This document shows positions 55,994 to 64,000 of a stretch of DNA of 64,000 nt, in pieces (positions within the stretch are counted from its first letter, which is position 1; each line of letters opens with the position of its first letter). The stretch is from JAFGPL01 sp963781805 (GTDB lineage Bacteria > Bacteroidota > Bacteroidia > Bacteroidales > UBA10428). The notes beneath the pieces are model-generated. The model saw only the letters and a list, made by a program, of their open reading frames with translations. It was not told where the DNA came from and ran no database searches. The position numbers and the translations under genes were made by a program. The DNA lies in contig CAWAHF010000004.1 of assembly GCA_963781805.1 (NCBI GenBank), positions 4,712,001 through 4,776,000 on the forward strand, read 5' to 3'.

Positions 55994-57334
55994 TCAATAT
56001 AAATAGTTCAATCCAATATATAATCCTCTTAATCCGTCATCCTTTTTTGCAGCCAACCCATAATCCACAGCAACTATAAAATTTTCGTTCAGTGCAAAGT
56101 GCAGTCCTGCCCCATAGGCGACATGAAGAGATTCCTTTGTACCGGGAAAATAAATTGCTTTGTCTTCTGCCGGCACACCAGATAAATCAAGAGGATAATC
56201 TTTAAGTACGCGTCCCATATCTGTGAAGACATTCAGTGCAATATACAAATTCTGATTGAGAACTACGGTTCTTAAAAACTTCCAGCGAAATTCAAAATTA
56301 CTGTAAACAAAATCTTCACCCACTACCCTGTTTCTTAATACTCCGCGAATAGTCTTGGCGCCTCCAAGTCCGTCTCTTGTCAGGTTTGGTGCTGTGTTAT
56401 ATACAAAGGGCAACATATAAAACGGCATTTTCCCAGAAAGTTTGGCTTGATAAGACAAGCGGTAAGCAAATGACAATTTCTTTTGAATCAGTGTAAAATA
56501 TTGTCGGTGAGTGACTGCAATACGCGTAAAAGAATAATCACTGCCCAGAAAAGTAGGGGATAACAGCAATTGAAGATCTGTCCACATTCCCTTCATCGGA
56601 TTTGGTTCATTATCACGGGTATCGTATACAATACCCAGTTTAACGAGCATTGTATTTCCTCCCTCTGCCTGCTTTTGAGGTATTACACCCCATGATACAT
56701 ATTTATCATATAATAGAGCAGTATCAGGAAGCATGTCTTCTGCATCTTTTCCTTTATTGAGTTTTGCAATATCAACTGTGCCAATTTTGTTCGAGGTGAA
56801 TTCAAGTCCGGCCAGCCATCTAACTTTTCTTCCCATAATTGGTCCGTAAAAATCTGTCCTGAATTTTGACAGGTGACGATCCAGGCGGTAAAACATACGG
56901 GAAATATAGGCAGAATTATTCGTGATTTCATAATTATGATTGTAATATGCATCATACCCGTTGAAACCGTAAAAATCAAGCGCCTGTTCAGTTAACAAAC
57001 TGGCCTCAGCTGACACTCTGATTTTGGGAATCAGATATTCAGAATCGTAGGTAAACTGATTAATCCCGCTTCCCTTGGTAGTTCGCGACCATTCAAAATA
57101 CAATGAATGTAAGTATTTAGGATAGGTTGAACCATCACCGAAATGAAAGAAATTTACCACAGCGCCATACTTAAATCCAATATCCGAATCGTAGGCAATG
57201 GCAGGGACAGCGCCAAATGTCCAGCCCTTTTTTATTTTCTCTTTTGAATCTGGATTTTGTTCCTCATCCTGGCAATAAACGATGATAGTTGAAAACAGAA
57301 CTAAAAGCAATACAAACAACTTTTTTATTTGCAT
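55994..57334 (-). CDS. Omp85/BamA-like outer-membrane barrel protein
   Basis: A 446-residue exported protein. The signal peptide ends at YCQ (about residue 21). The remainder is a beta-barrel with surface-antigen (D15-type) features: GIVYDTRDNEPNPMKGMW, YNTAPNLTRDGLGGAKTIRG and the terminal GLYIGLNYLY. The LGGAKTIRG segment corresponds to the conserved barrel-lid motif (RGF/RGY) of Omp85. POTRA domains are missing, as in other stand-alone barrels of this kind. It may insert or export lipids or proteins, but the substrate is unknown. Confidence 0.85.
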   Translation of the reverse strand: MQIKKLFVLLLVLFSTIIVYCQDEEQNPDSKEKIKKGWTFGAVPAIAYDSDIGFKYGAVVNFFHFGDGSTYPKYLHSLYFEWSRTTKGSGINQFTYDSEYLIPKIRVSAEASLLTEQALDFYGFNGYDAYYNHNYEITNNSAYISRMFYRLDRHLSKFRTDFYGPIMGRKVRWLAGLEFTSNKIGTVDIAKLNKGKDAEDMLPDTALLYDKYVSWGVIPQKQAEGGNTMLVKLGIVYDTRDNEPNPMKGMWTDLQLLLSPTFLGSDYSFTRIAVTHRQYFTLIQKKLSFAYRLSYQAKLSGKMPFYMLPFVYNTAPNLTRDGLGGAKTIRGVLRNRVVGEDFVYSNFEFRWKFLRTVVLNQNLYIALNVFTDMGRVLKDYPLDLSGVPAEDKAIYFPGTKESLHVAYGAGLHFALNENFIVAVDYGLAAKKDDGLRGLYIGLNYLY

Positions 57335-57519
57335 AATTTTAGGTTATAGGTTTTTAAAACCCTAATATACAATTTTTTTTCATCTGTTTTATTTTTGAAT
57401 TTTTAACATCAAACGCCCGGCTTACAGCCATCGGACAATCACAATAAAAAATATTCATGCTTGTTTCGTAACATATTTCTGCTTAAATTTCAACATAATT
57501 CTGACAAAAACTTAAGGTT

Positions 57520-58569
57520 ATGCGTGTTATTAAATTAATTCTTATCATAATTCTGATACCCATAGGCCTCTTTATACTTTTTCTCATCCATTCCACTATG
57601 GATGATTATCAGCCCAAAGAAGTTTTGAAATTTTGTCATCCCAAAGTTTGGGATACACTAAAGACCGACGAAAACTATACCCTTATGAGTTGGAATATCG
57701 GGTATGCAGGCCTTGATGCCGGAATGGATTTCTTCTATGACGGAGGTAAAAGGGTGAGGCCCTCAGTAAATCAGGTATATGAAAATTTCAGTAATATAAG
57801 AGAGTTTGTTGAAGACAATGATTCCTTAAATTTTATTCTTTTGCAGGAGGTAGACAGATCATCAAAAAGAAGCTATCATCTGAATGAAGTCATGGAATTG
57901 CGTGAGAGCTTAGGTTCGTTTGAGCACTATTTTGGAAAAAATTATGATGTTGCCTTTGTGCCCGTTCCGGTAACCAAACCCATGGGAAGAGTGTTATCAG
58001 GTATTGTATCGTTTACAAAAAATAAGCCATACGAATCATTCAGATATTCATTCCCGGGTAACTATAGCTGGCCCACAAAACTTTTTATGCTCGACCGATG
58101 TTTTTTGGTAAGCAGGTTTAAAACAATCTCTGGAAAAGATTTCATTTTAATCAATACACATAATTCTGCGTATGATGATGGTTCACTCAGAAAGCAACAA
58201 ATGGAATATCTTAAAAACTTTATCGAAAATGAGTACAATGCAGGTAATTATGTTTTGGTAGGAGGCGACTGGAATCAATCCCCGCCCCATATGAAGCCGG
58301 AGCAACTCGATCAACCCTTTGACACATTAAACATGAGCTTTGTTCCGGATAACTATCTTCCCGACACATGGACATGGGCATTTGATCCGGGCAAACCCAC
58401 AAACAGAAGGGTTACTGAAAAATATGAACGGGGAAAAACCTTAACAACCATCATCGATTTTTTATTAGTATCACCCAATATAAAAATTATCAATATAAAA
58501 ACAATTGATTTGGGATTCAAAAATTCTGACCATCAACCTGTTATTGCCACATTTAATTTCAAAGAATAG
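57520..58569 (+). CDS. membrane-anchored endonuclease/exonuclease/phosphatase-family hydrolase
   Basis: A 349-residue protein with one N-terminal transmembrane helix (about 5-27) that should anchor it to the outer face of the inner membrane. The EEP fold is clear: LMSWNIGYAG, FILLQEVDRSS (metal Glu), INTHNSAYDD, VGGDWNQSP and FKNSDHQPV, which supplies the catalytic His. These enzymes cleave phosphodiesters, in nucleic acids, sphingomyelin-like lipids or phosphoinositides. The substrate is open; the envelope position suggests a lipid or extracellular nucleotide. The M1 peptidase gene begins seven bases after its stop. Confidence 0.88.
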   Translation: MRVIKLILIIILIPIGLFILFLIHSTMDDYQPKEVLKFCHPKVWDTLKTDENYTLMSWNIGYAGLDAGMDFFYDGGKRVRPSVNQVYENFSNIREFVEDNDSLNFILLQEVDRSSKRSYHLNEVMELRESLGSFEHYFGKNYDVAFVPVPVTKPMGRVLSGIVSFTKNKPYESFRYSFPGNYSWPTKLFMLDRCFLVSRFKTISGKDFILINTHNSAYDDGSLRKQQMEYLKNFIENEYNAGNYVLVGGDWNQSPPHMKPEQLDQPFDTLNMSFVPDNYLPDTWTWAFDPGKPTNRRVTEKYERGKTLTTIIDFLLVSPNIKIINIKTIDLGFKNSDHQPVIATFNFKE

Positions 58570-58576
58570 GCTCAAA

Positions 58577-60451
58577 ATGCAAAAAATTGTTCCATTTATA
58601 TGCCTTCTTTTTAACATTTCTGAAAATGTTTCAGGTTTTGAATTGTACATCCCTTACAACATTCAAATAGCCTATGAAAAAGGTACAAGAAGTTATGACG
58701 GAAGACCCGGACCTGATTATTTTCAGAATAAATCATCCTATCGGATTAAAGCTGATTTTGATCCTGATTCTAAAATCCTGAAAGGACGTGAATGGATAAC
58801 CTATCAGAATAACAGCCCTGAGGTACTTAACAGAATTGTTATCAGACTGTACCAGGATTATTTTAAAAAGGGAAATTCACGTGATAAGGCAGTAAATCCA
58901 TCTGATGTTTATAACGGTACAAAAATAAAATATCTTTCTATCAATGACACCGTTTATAATATTGAAGATCCCTTAAGCATTACTCGAAGTGGGACATCTA
59001 TGATTGTGCTGCTCCAGGATTATCTGCTTCCCCGAAAATCCCTGAAAATAGTTATTGATTGGGAGTTTAAATTTCCTGAAAAAACCACAGAGAGATTTGG
59101 CACCTACAACAACACTTCATTTATGGTAGCTTATTGGTACCCTCAGATCGCGGTATTTGATGACATAGACGGATGGGATTATATCGGTTATAATGGTACT
59201 CAGGAGTTTTATAATGATTTCAACAATTTTAATTGCGAGATAACTGTTCCTTCGAAGTACCTAGTCTGGGCAACCGGTGAATGGCTAAATCCTGATGAAA
59301 TTCTGAAAGAAAAATATTTATCCAGGTACAATCAATCAAAAACATCTGACGTAGTTATTCAAATCGTATCCGGAAATGAACTTGAGAGACCTTCAAAAGG
59401 TCGTAAGAAAAGTATTTTCAGATTTAAAGCTGAAAACGTGCCTGATTTTGCCTTCGCTACCAGCAATAATTATGTGTGGGATGCCAGAAGCATTCAATGC
59501 TCAGACTACGGAACCCGGAAAACAGTAAATGCAGTTTATTCAAAAAAATCTGAAGGATTCAAATCTGCGGCAGACATAACTGCGATGTCAATATGCAAAT
59601 TATCAACTAATTACGTAGATGTCTTATTTCCATTTTCGAATTTAACCGCATTTAACGGATCGGAGGGAATGGAATTTCCTATGATGATAAATATTGGCAA
59701 TTTTAGCACGTATAAAGGTATGGTTTATGTGATCTCTCACGAGACAGGACACATGTATTTTCCATTCATGGTCGGTACAAATGAACAAAAATATGCCTGG
59801 ATGGATGAAGGTTTTGTTACATTCCTGGCAAAATTGGCAGATGGAGATCTTACCGATAATAAAAATCCGTTTAATGATATCCTTAACATTTTTGAAGCTT
59901 TCTCCGGCAATGAAGAAGATGTGGCATTGATGGTACCCTCAAATCAACTACGTGGTATTACGTATCAAATGCAGGCATATTATCGCTCATCTACTGCGCT
60001 TTATTACCTTCGGGAATACCTTGGACAAGAGCTTTTTCAAAAGGCCCTGATAGAGTATATTAACCGTTGGCAGGGTAAACATCCTACTCCCTACGATTTT
60101 TTCTTTACTTTTAACAATGTTACAGCTAAAGACCTCAACTGGTTCTGGGATGCATGGTTTTTCCATTCCGGATGGATAGATTTAGCTGTTGAGAATGTTG
60201 AATCCATTAAAAATGGTTATAAGATCATTATTCAGAATACCGGGAAATTACCCGTTACCTTTAATCTGAACCTGTTGTATGAAGACAATGAAACAGAAAC
60301 CATCAGCATTCCGGTAGACTCCTGGAAAAATAATTTAAAAGATTTTGTGTTTATAAAAAATACAATTAGAAAAATCAAGCAGGTTTATCTTAACGATACG
60401 TTTTTACCGGATAAAAATAAGGAGAATAATTACTATCAATTAAATAATTAA
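58577..60451 (+). CDS. M1-family metallopeptidase
   Basis: A 624-residue peptidase starting at ATG 58577; an in-frame start 72 bases upstream lies inside the preceding gene. A signal peptide (about 1-18) is followed by the N-terminal beta-domain, the GAMEN-like exopeptidase motif GSEGMEF, and the zinc site HETGH (388-392) with the third ligand Glu411 in WMDEGF, spaced HExxH-x18-E as in aminopeptidase N. It should trim N-terminal residues of peptides in the periplasm. Twelve bases separate it from the acylase gene, so both are probably translated from one message. Confidence 0.93.
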   Translation: MQKIVPFICLLFNISENVSGFELYIPYNIQIAYEKGTRSYDGRPGPDYFQNKSSYRIKADFDPDSKILKGREWITYQNNSPEVLNRIVIRLYQDYFKKGNSRDKAVNPSDVYNGTKIKYLSINDTVYNIEDPLSITRSGTSMIVLLQDYLLPRKSLKIVIDWEFKFPEKTTERFGTYNNTSFMVAYWYPQIAVFDDIDGWDYIGYNGTQEFYNDFNNFNCEITVPSKYLVWATGEWLNPDEILKEKYLSRYNQSKTSDVVIQIVSGNELERPSKGRKKSIFRFKAENVPDFAFATSNNYVWDARSIQCSDYGTRKTVNAVYSKKSEGFKSAADITAMSICKLSTNYVDVLFPFSNLTAFNGSEGMEFPMMINIGNFSTYKGMVYVISHETGHMYFPFMVGTNEQKYAWMDEGFVTFLAKLADGDLTDNKNPFNDILNIFEAFSGNEEDVALMVPSNQLRGITYQMQAYYRSSTALYYLREYLGQELFQKALIEYINRWQGKHPTPYDFFFTFNNVTAKDLNWFWDAWFFHSGWIDLAVENVESIKNGYKIIIQNTGKLPVTFNLNLLYEDNETETISIPVDSWKNNLKDFVFIKNTIRKIKQVYLNDTFLPDKNKENNYYQLNN

Positions 60452-60463
60452 ACAGTAATTCTA

Positions 60464-62869
60464 ATGAAAAATATTAAGAGAATTTTACAGATATTAATGG
60501 TTGTAATTATTTTGATATTTATTGCAGGTTTTATTTTTGTGCGTCATATATCTCGTAAAGCTTTACCTGATTATACAAAGGATATCAACCTGGCAGGTCT
60601 GAATGCCAATGTGGAAGTATATCGCGACAAATATGCCATACCTCATGTATATGCCAAAACAGAAAATGATCTCTACACAGCGGTTGGATACTTAATGGCC
60701 GAAGATCGACTGTGGCAAATGGATCTGTTACGCAGGGTGACGCTAGGGCGAATTTCAGAGATTTTCGGAAAAAAATACATTGATGCCGATATTTTGTTAA
60801 GATCCCTTCGCTACTCGGATAAATCAAAGATGTTACTGGAAAGCTTAGATTCAAATATAGTCCGGGCTCTGGAATCATTTTCAAACGGTGTGAACCAGTA
60901 CGTTGAAACACACGTTAAAAATCTGCCGCCCGAATTTACAATTTTAGGTTATAAACCCGAACCCTGGCAACCCATTCATTCGCTAAATCTTATAGGTTAT
61001 ATGGCATGGGACTTAAAAGCTGGCTGGAGTGAATTTATTCTTGAAGATATCCGTAAGGTAGTTGATTCGGTGCATTTTGCTGAAATACTACCCAATGTTT
61101 CCATTTACAAAACATTTGTTTATCCGAAATTTGATTCGGTTATGAAATCCGGTTCATTTGGTTCCGACATGATGTCAATAATGAGCCCATTGAACGATTT
61201 AGGAATTGAGATTTTTAACGGAAGCAATAACTGGGCGGTATCGGGAAAAAAATCGATTACCGGAATGCCAATTCTGGCTAACGACATGCACTTAGGATTG
61301 AATATTCCGGGTATCTGGTACCAGATGCATCAGGTAGTAAAAGGGAAAGTAGATGTTACAGGTTTGGTGTTACCGGGACAACCTTTGATTATCTGTGGCC
61401 ATAATGATAAAATTGCCTGGGGAATGACCAATACCTATGTCGATAATCTCGACTTTTATCAGGAAAAAATAAATCCTGAAGACAGTAATCAATACTGGTA
61501 TATTGATGGATGGAAAAATTTTGAAATCAGAACAGAAAAATTTGCCACAAGCGAAGGAGATACCATTATTAAAAATCTGCGATTCAGTTTCAGGGGACCG
61601 ATTGTTTCGGAAATTAAAAAAGTACCTGATAAAATAATTACAATGCATTGGGTTGGTGATGAATTCAGTAATGAGATGCAAACTGTATATTTATTGAATC
61701 GTGCAGGTAACTGGAAGGAATTTAAAGATGCACTGAGAACTTTTCGTTCCATCAGTCAGAATGTTGTTTATGCGGATAAAGAGGGAAATATTGGTTTATT
61801 CTGTGCAGCAGGAATTCCCATACGAAAAAGAGATGCCGTTTATCGAATCTTACCCGGCTGGACCGATGAATACAACTGGAAAGGTATGGTACCGTTCGAA
61901 GAACTGCCCTATAGCTATAATCCGGAATGCGGATATGTTTCATCTGCTAATAATAAAACGGTGGACGATAGTTATCCTTATCATATCAGTAATTGGTACG
62001 AAGTACCTTACAGAATAAATCGAATCAGACAATTGTTAACCCAGAAAGATAAGCTTTCAGTTAATGACTTTAAGGCTATTCAGTTAGATCAAAAATCAAA
62101 AATGGCTGAACAGATGCTGCCGGTATTGTTAAACTCACTTGAGTCCTTTAATGATCTGACATCACTCCAGATGGAAGGACTGAACTTGTTAAAAAACTGG
62201 GATGGTGACATGAACAAAAACAGTCAGGCTGCGGCAATTTTTGAAACATTTTATAATAATCTTAGGCAAGACATATTTGCAGATGAACTCGGTAAAGAGT
62301 TATTTGATAAGTTGAATGGAGCATCATCTATCATCAGGCCCGCAATTTATCGAATTATTGAAGAGAAGGGATCTGTTTGGGTAGATGATATTACTACAGT
62401 AAAAACAGAAACACTGGCGGATATATGTGTGAAAAGTTATCAGGAAGCTATAAATGAACTGGAACAAAAACTGGGTTCGGCACCTACAGATTGGAATTGG
62501 GGCAAGTTACATCAGATAACATTAAAACATTATCTGGGGAGCAAAGATATTCTGGACAGGGTATTTTCATTAAACCGGGGCCCGTATAAGGTAGGCGGAA
62601 GCTTTCATACGGTTTCGCCGTATTCTTACTCAATGGCTAACCCCAAAGAGGTCAACCATGGGTCGTCGCACAGGCATATCTATTCGTTAAATAACTGGGA
62701 TAGCTCGTATACCATTATTCCAACTGGAAATTCAGGAATACCGGCCAGCAAAAACTATTGTGACCAGACCGAAATGTACATTAAAGGAGAATATCATCGG
62801 GATCTGTTTGACAGTATTGCGGTTATCTCAAATGCAATATACCATATGTCCTTTAAGCCTATAAAATAG
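60464..62869 (+). CDS. penicillin acylase-family (S45) N-terminal nucleophile hydrolase
   Basis: An 801-residue envelope enzyme with an N-terminal membrane helix (about 7-27). The A-chain segment (about 60-200) contains DLYTAVGYLMAEDRLWQMD. The precursor should self-cleave before Ser254 in FNGSNNWAVSG to give the B chain, and the residues around NDMHLGLNIPGIWYQMH complete the oxyanion region. Relatives hydrolyse amides: penicillins, acyl-homoserine lactones or N-acyl lipids. The side chain used here cannot be told. It ends the EEP-peptidase-acylase run, which may be a surface peptide/amide processing unit. Confidence 0.92.
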   Translation: MKNIKRILQILMVVIILIFIAGFIFVRHISRKALPDYTKDINLAGLNANVEVYRDKYAIPHVYAKTENDLYTAVGYLMAEDRLWQMDLLRRVTLGRISEIFGKKYIDADILLRSLRYSDKSKMLLESLDSNIVRALESFSNGVNQYVETHVKNLPPEFTILGYKPEPWQPIHSLNLIGYMAWDLKAGWSEFILEDIRKVVDSVHFAEILPNVSIYKTFVYPKFDSVMKSGSFGSDMMSIMSPLNDLGIEIFNGSNNWAVSGKKSITGMPILANDMHLGLNIPGIWYQMHQVVKGKVDVTGLVLPGQPLIICGHNDKIAWGMTNTYVDNLDFYQEKINPEDSNQYWYIDGWKNFEIRTEKFATSEGDTIIKNLRFSFRGPIVSEIKKVPDKIITMHWVGDEFSNEMQTVYLLNRAGNWKEFKDALRTFRSISQNVVYADKEGNIGLFCAAGIPIRKRDAVYRILPGWTDEYNWKGMVPFEELPYSYNPECGYVSSANNKTVDDSYPYHISNWYEVPYRINRIRQLLTQKDKLSVNDFKAIQLDQKSKMAEQMLPVLLNSLESFNDLTSLQMEGLNLLKNWDGDMNKNSQAAAIFETFYNNLRQDIFADELGKELFDKLNGASSIIRPAIYRIIEEKGSVWVDDITTVKTETLADICVKSYQEAINELEQKLGSAPTDWNWGKLHQITLKHYLGSKDILDRVFSLNRGPYKVGGSFHTVSPYSYSMANPKEVNHGSSHRHIYSLNNWDSSYTIIPTGNSGIPASKNYCDQTEMYIKGEYHRDLFDSIAVISNAIYHMSFKPIK

Positions 62870-62896
62870 AACAAAAAATTAGGAAAAAAAGGAGAT

Positions 62897-64000
62897 TCAG
62901 ACTTCCGGTTCGTTCTTGTTGGTGTTGTTTCTTTCGATTGAATACTTTTGAATTAAAAGCGCTTTATCTGATAAGGTAAAGTAGAATCTTGCTCCTTTTC
63001 GAAATGTAGTATCCAGCCAGATTTTACCTCCCATTTGCTCCACAATACCTTTCGAAATGGAAAGTCCCAAGCCTGTACCCCCAAAGCTTCTTTTTAACGA
63101 TTCTTCCCCTTGGCGGAATCTTTCAAAAATAATTTCGCGTTTACCAACATCAATGCCTATTCCTGTGTCTGTAACAAAGAAAAGCAGTTCGTCATTAGTG
63201 AATTCATACCCAAATTCTATTTCACCTTCGAAAGTAAATTTATAGGCATTCTTGAGCAGGTTATTAATTACCTGTTGTAATCTGAATGGATCAGTATATA
63301 TGTTGTCTTTGCCGTCGGGAAGACCTATCACAGACACGAGTCTGATATTATCCTTTCCGGAAGTCTTGCCCGATGCACTGAAAAACTCATAAATTTCACG
63401 GATTTTTTCATTCAGAGAGAATTCCACTTCATGAACTTTCATTTGATTTGACTCAATAAGGGAAATATCAAGAATATCATCAATAATGCGAAGCAATTGC
63501 TGCCCACTATTCAATATGATATCAATATACCTTTTTCTTCGGTCGGAAGCAATTTCACCTCTGTTCAACAAATCACTAAAACCAAGTATACCGTTTAAGG
63601 GAGTTCTTATCTCGTGAGATAAATTAGCCAGAAAGACTGTTTTCAACCGATCAGCTTCTTCAGCTCTTTTTACAGCCAGTATAAGGTCATGTTCGTATTT
63701 TTTACGTTCTTTGATTTCACCAACCAGTTTTTCGTTGGTATTACTTAATTCAACTGTTCTTTCTTTAACAGTTCGATCAAGGCTTTCATTCACCTCTTCC
63801 ATTTTTTTAGTAGCAATAAACGTACGCAAACGGGTGGTAAGGATTACCCTGGAAACAACCCATGCAATTGTTGCCAGTGTTAATACAGAATAATATTCAT
63901 CAATCATCTTCTTTTGGTCCAATGCTAAATGATTAAGCATAAGATAAAGAGTTACAAGACTGATTATCAGAAATAAAAGAAAATATCCTCCCCTGATATA
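62897..64000 (-). CDS. sensor histidine kinase, 5' end cut by the window
   Basis: The reading frame stays open from 62897 to the right edge of the window, so only the C-terminal 367 or so residues are present. Membrane segments (around YFLLFLIISLVTLYL and VLTLATIAWVVSRVI) are followed by a coiled coil, a HisKA box with ANLSHEIRTPLNGILGFSD and an HATPase domain with NNLLKNAYKFTFEGEI and GTGLGLSISKGIVEQMGG. It ends after the ATPase domain, so no receiver is attached. It reads toward the acylase gene, 27 bases away, and is convergent with it. The N-terminal sensor is not visible. Confidence 0.9.
   Translation of the reverse strand, partial: YIRGGYFLLFLIISLVTLYLMLNHLALDQKKMIDEYYSVLTLATIAWVVSRVILTTRLRTFIATKKMEEVNESLDRTVKERTVELSNTNEKLVGEIKERKKYEHDLILAVKRAEEADRLKTVFLANLSHEIRTPLNGILGFSDLLNRGEIASDRRKRYIDIILNSGQQLLRIIDDILDISLIESNQMKVHEVEFSLNEKIREIYEFFSASGKTSGKDNIRLVSVIGLPDGKDNIYTDPFRLQQVINNLLKNAYKFTFEGEIEFGYEFTNDELLFFVTDTGIGIDVGKREIIFERFRQGEESLKRSFGGTGLGLSISKGIVEQMGGKIWLDTTFRKGARFYFTLSDKALLIQKYSIERNNTNKNEPEV

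Overview
The window is chromosomal DNA from a member of the Bacteroidota. The evidence is the AT-rich composition, the TTTG/TAnnTTTG type promoters, a type IX secretion C-terminal sorting domain, and typical families of the phylum (giant reg_prop sensor kinases, WG-repeat and PorT-like barrel proteins, WbqC, a phosphotransferase-RapZ fusion). The lar genes and the polyferredoxin suggest an anaerobe or facultative anaerobe, possibly near Bacteroidales/Marinilabiliales, but the genus cannot be read from the sequence.

Layout. 1-3.1 kb is mobile: a small membrane-protein gene framed by a near-perfect 14-bp inverted repeat and a large attC-like palindrome, followed by a group II intron whose maturase lacks the HNH domain. 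3.5-8.8 kb holds secreted TPR/WG-repeat paralogues and two genes (a TPR protein and a UvrA-like ATPase) cut short near two copies of a REP-like repeat. 8.9-11.3 kb is an amino-sugar module: kinase fused to a RapZ C-terminal domain, a 44-aa Cys/His mini-protein, and a sugar-1-phosphate nucleotidyltransferase. 11.5-18.9 kb holds two paralogous giant sensor histidine kinases with no response regulator nearby. 19-29.5 kb is mostly housekeeping and envelope: nhaA-cysH, a STAS-like protein, a VWA-OmpA protein, proS, a low-complexity lipoprotein, a FadL-like porin and WbqC.

29.6-35.1 kb has larC-larE-larB (nickel-pincer cofactor synthesis) divergent from a Tat-exported DUF362 protein and a membrane polyferredoxin. 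No LarA-type apoenzyme is visible. 35.4-45.3 kb is the most striking segment: a compact co-directional run encoding a polytopic membrane protein with HEAT repeats and a degenerate cNMP-like domain, a TIR-domain protein, a membrane-anchored nSTAND ATPase with a WD40 propeller (its start overlaps the TIR gene), a PorT-like outer-membrane barrel and a propeller lipoprotein. The layout suggests a trans-envelope sensing or conflict system. Next comes a 2812-residue type IX secreted SGNH-hydrolase/cadherin-like protein.

54.6-64 kb contains an ECF sigma factor with folE, an Omp85-like barrel, and three co-directional exported or membrane hydrolases (EEP phosphodiesterase, M1 peptidase, penicillin-acylase family). 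It ends in a histidine kinase cut by the window edge. A 15-bp palindrome is shared by the regions upstream of the DUF362/polyferredoxin pair and of the sigma-folE pair, which suggests one regulator acts on both.
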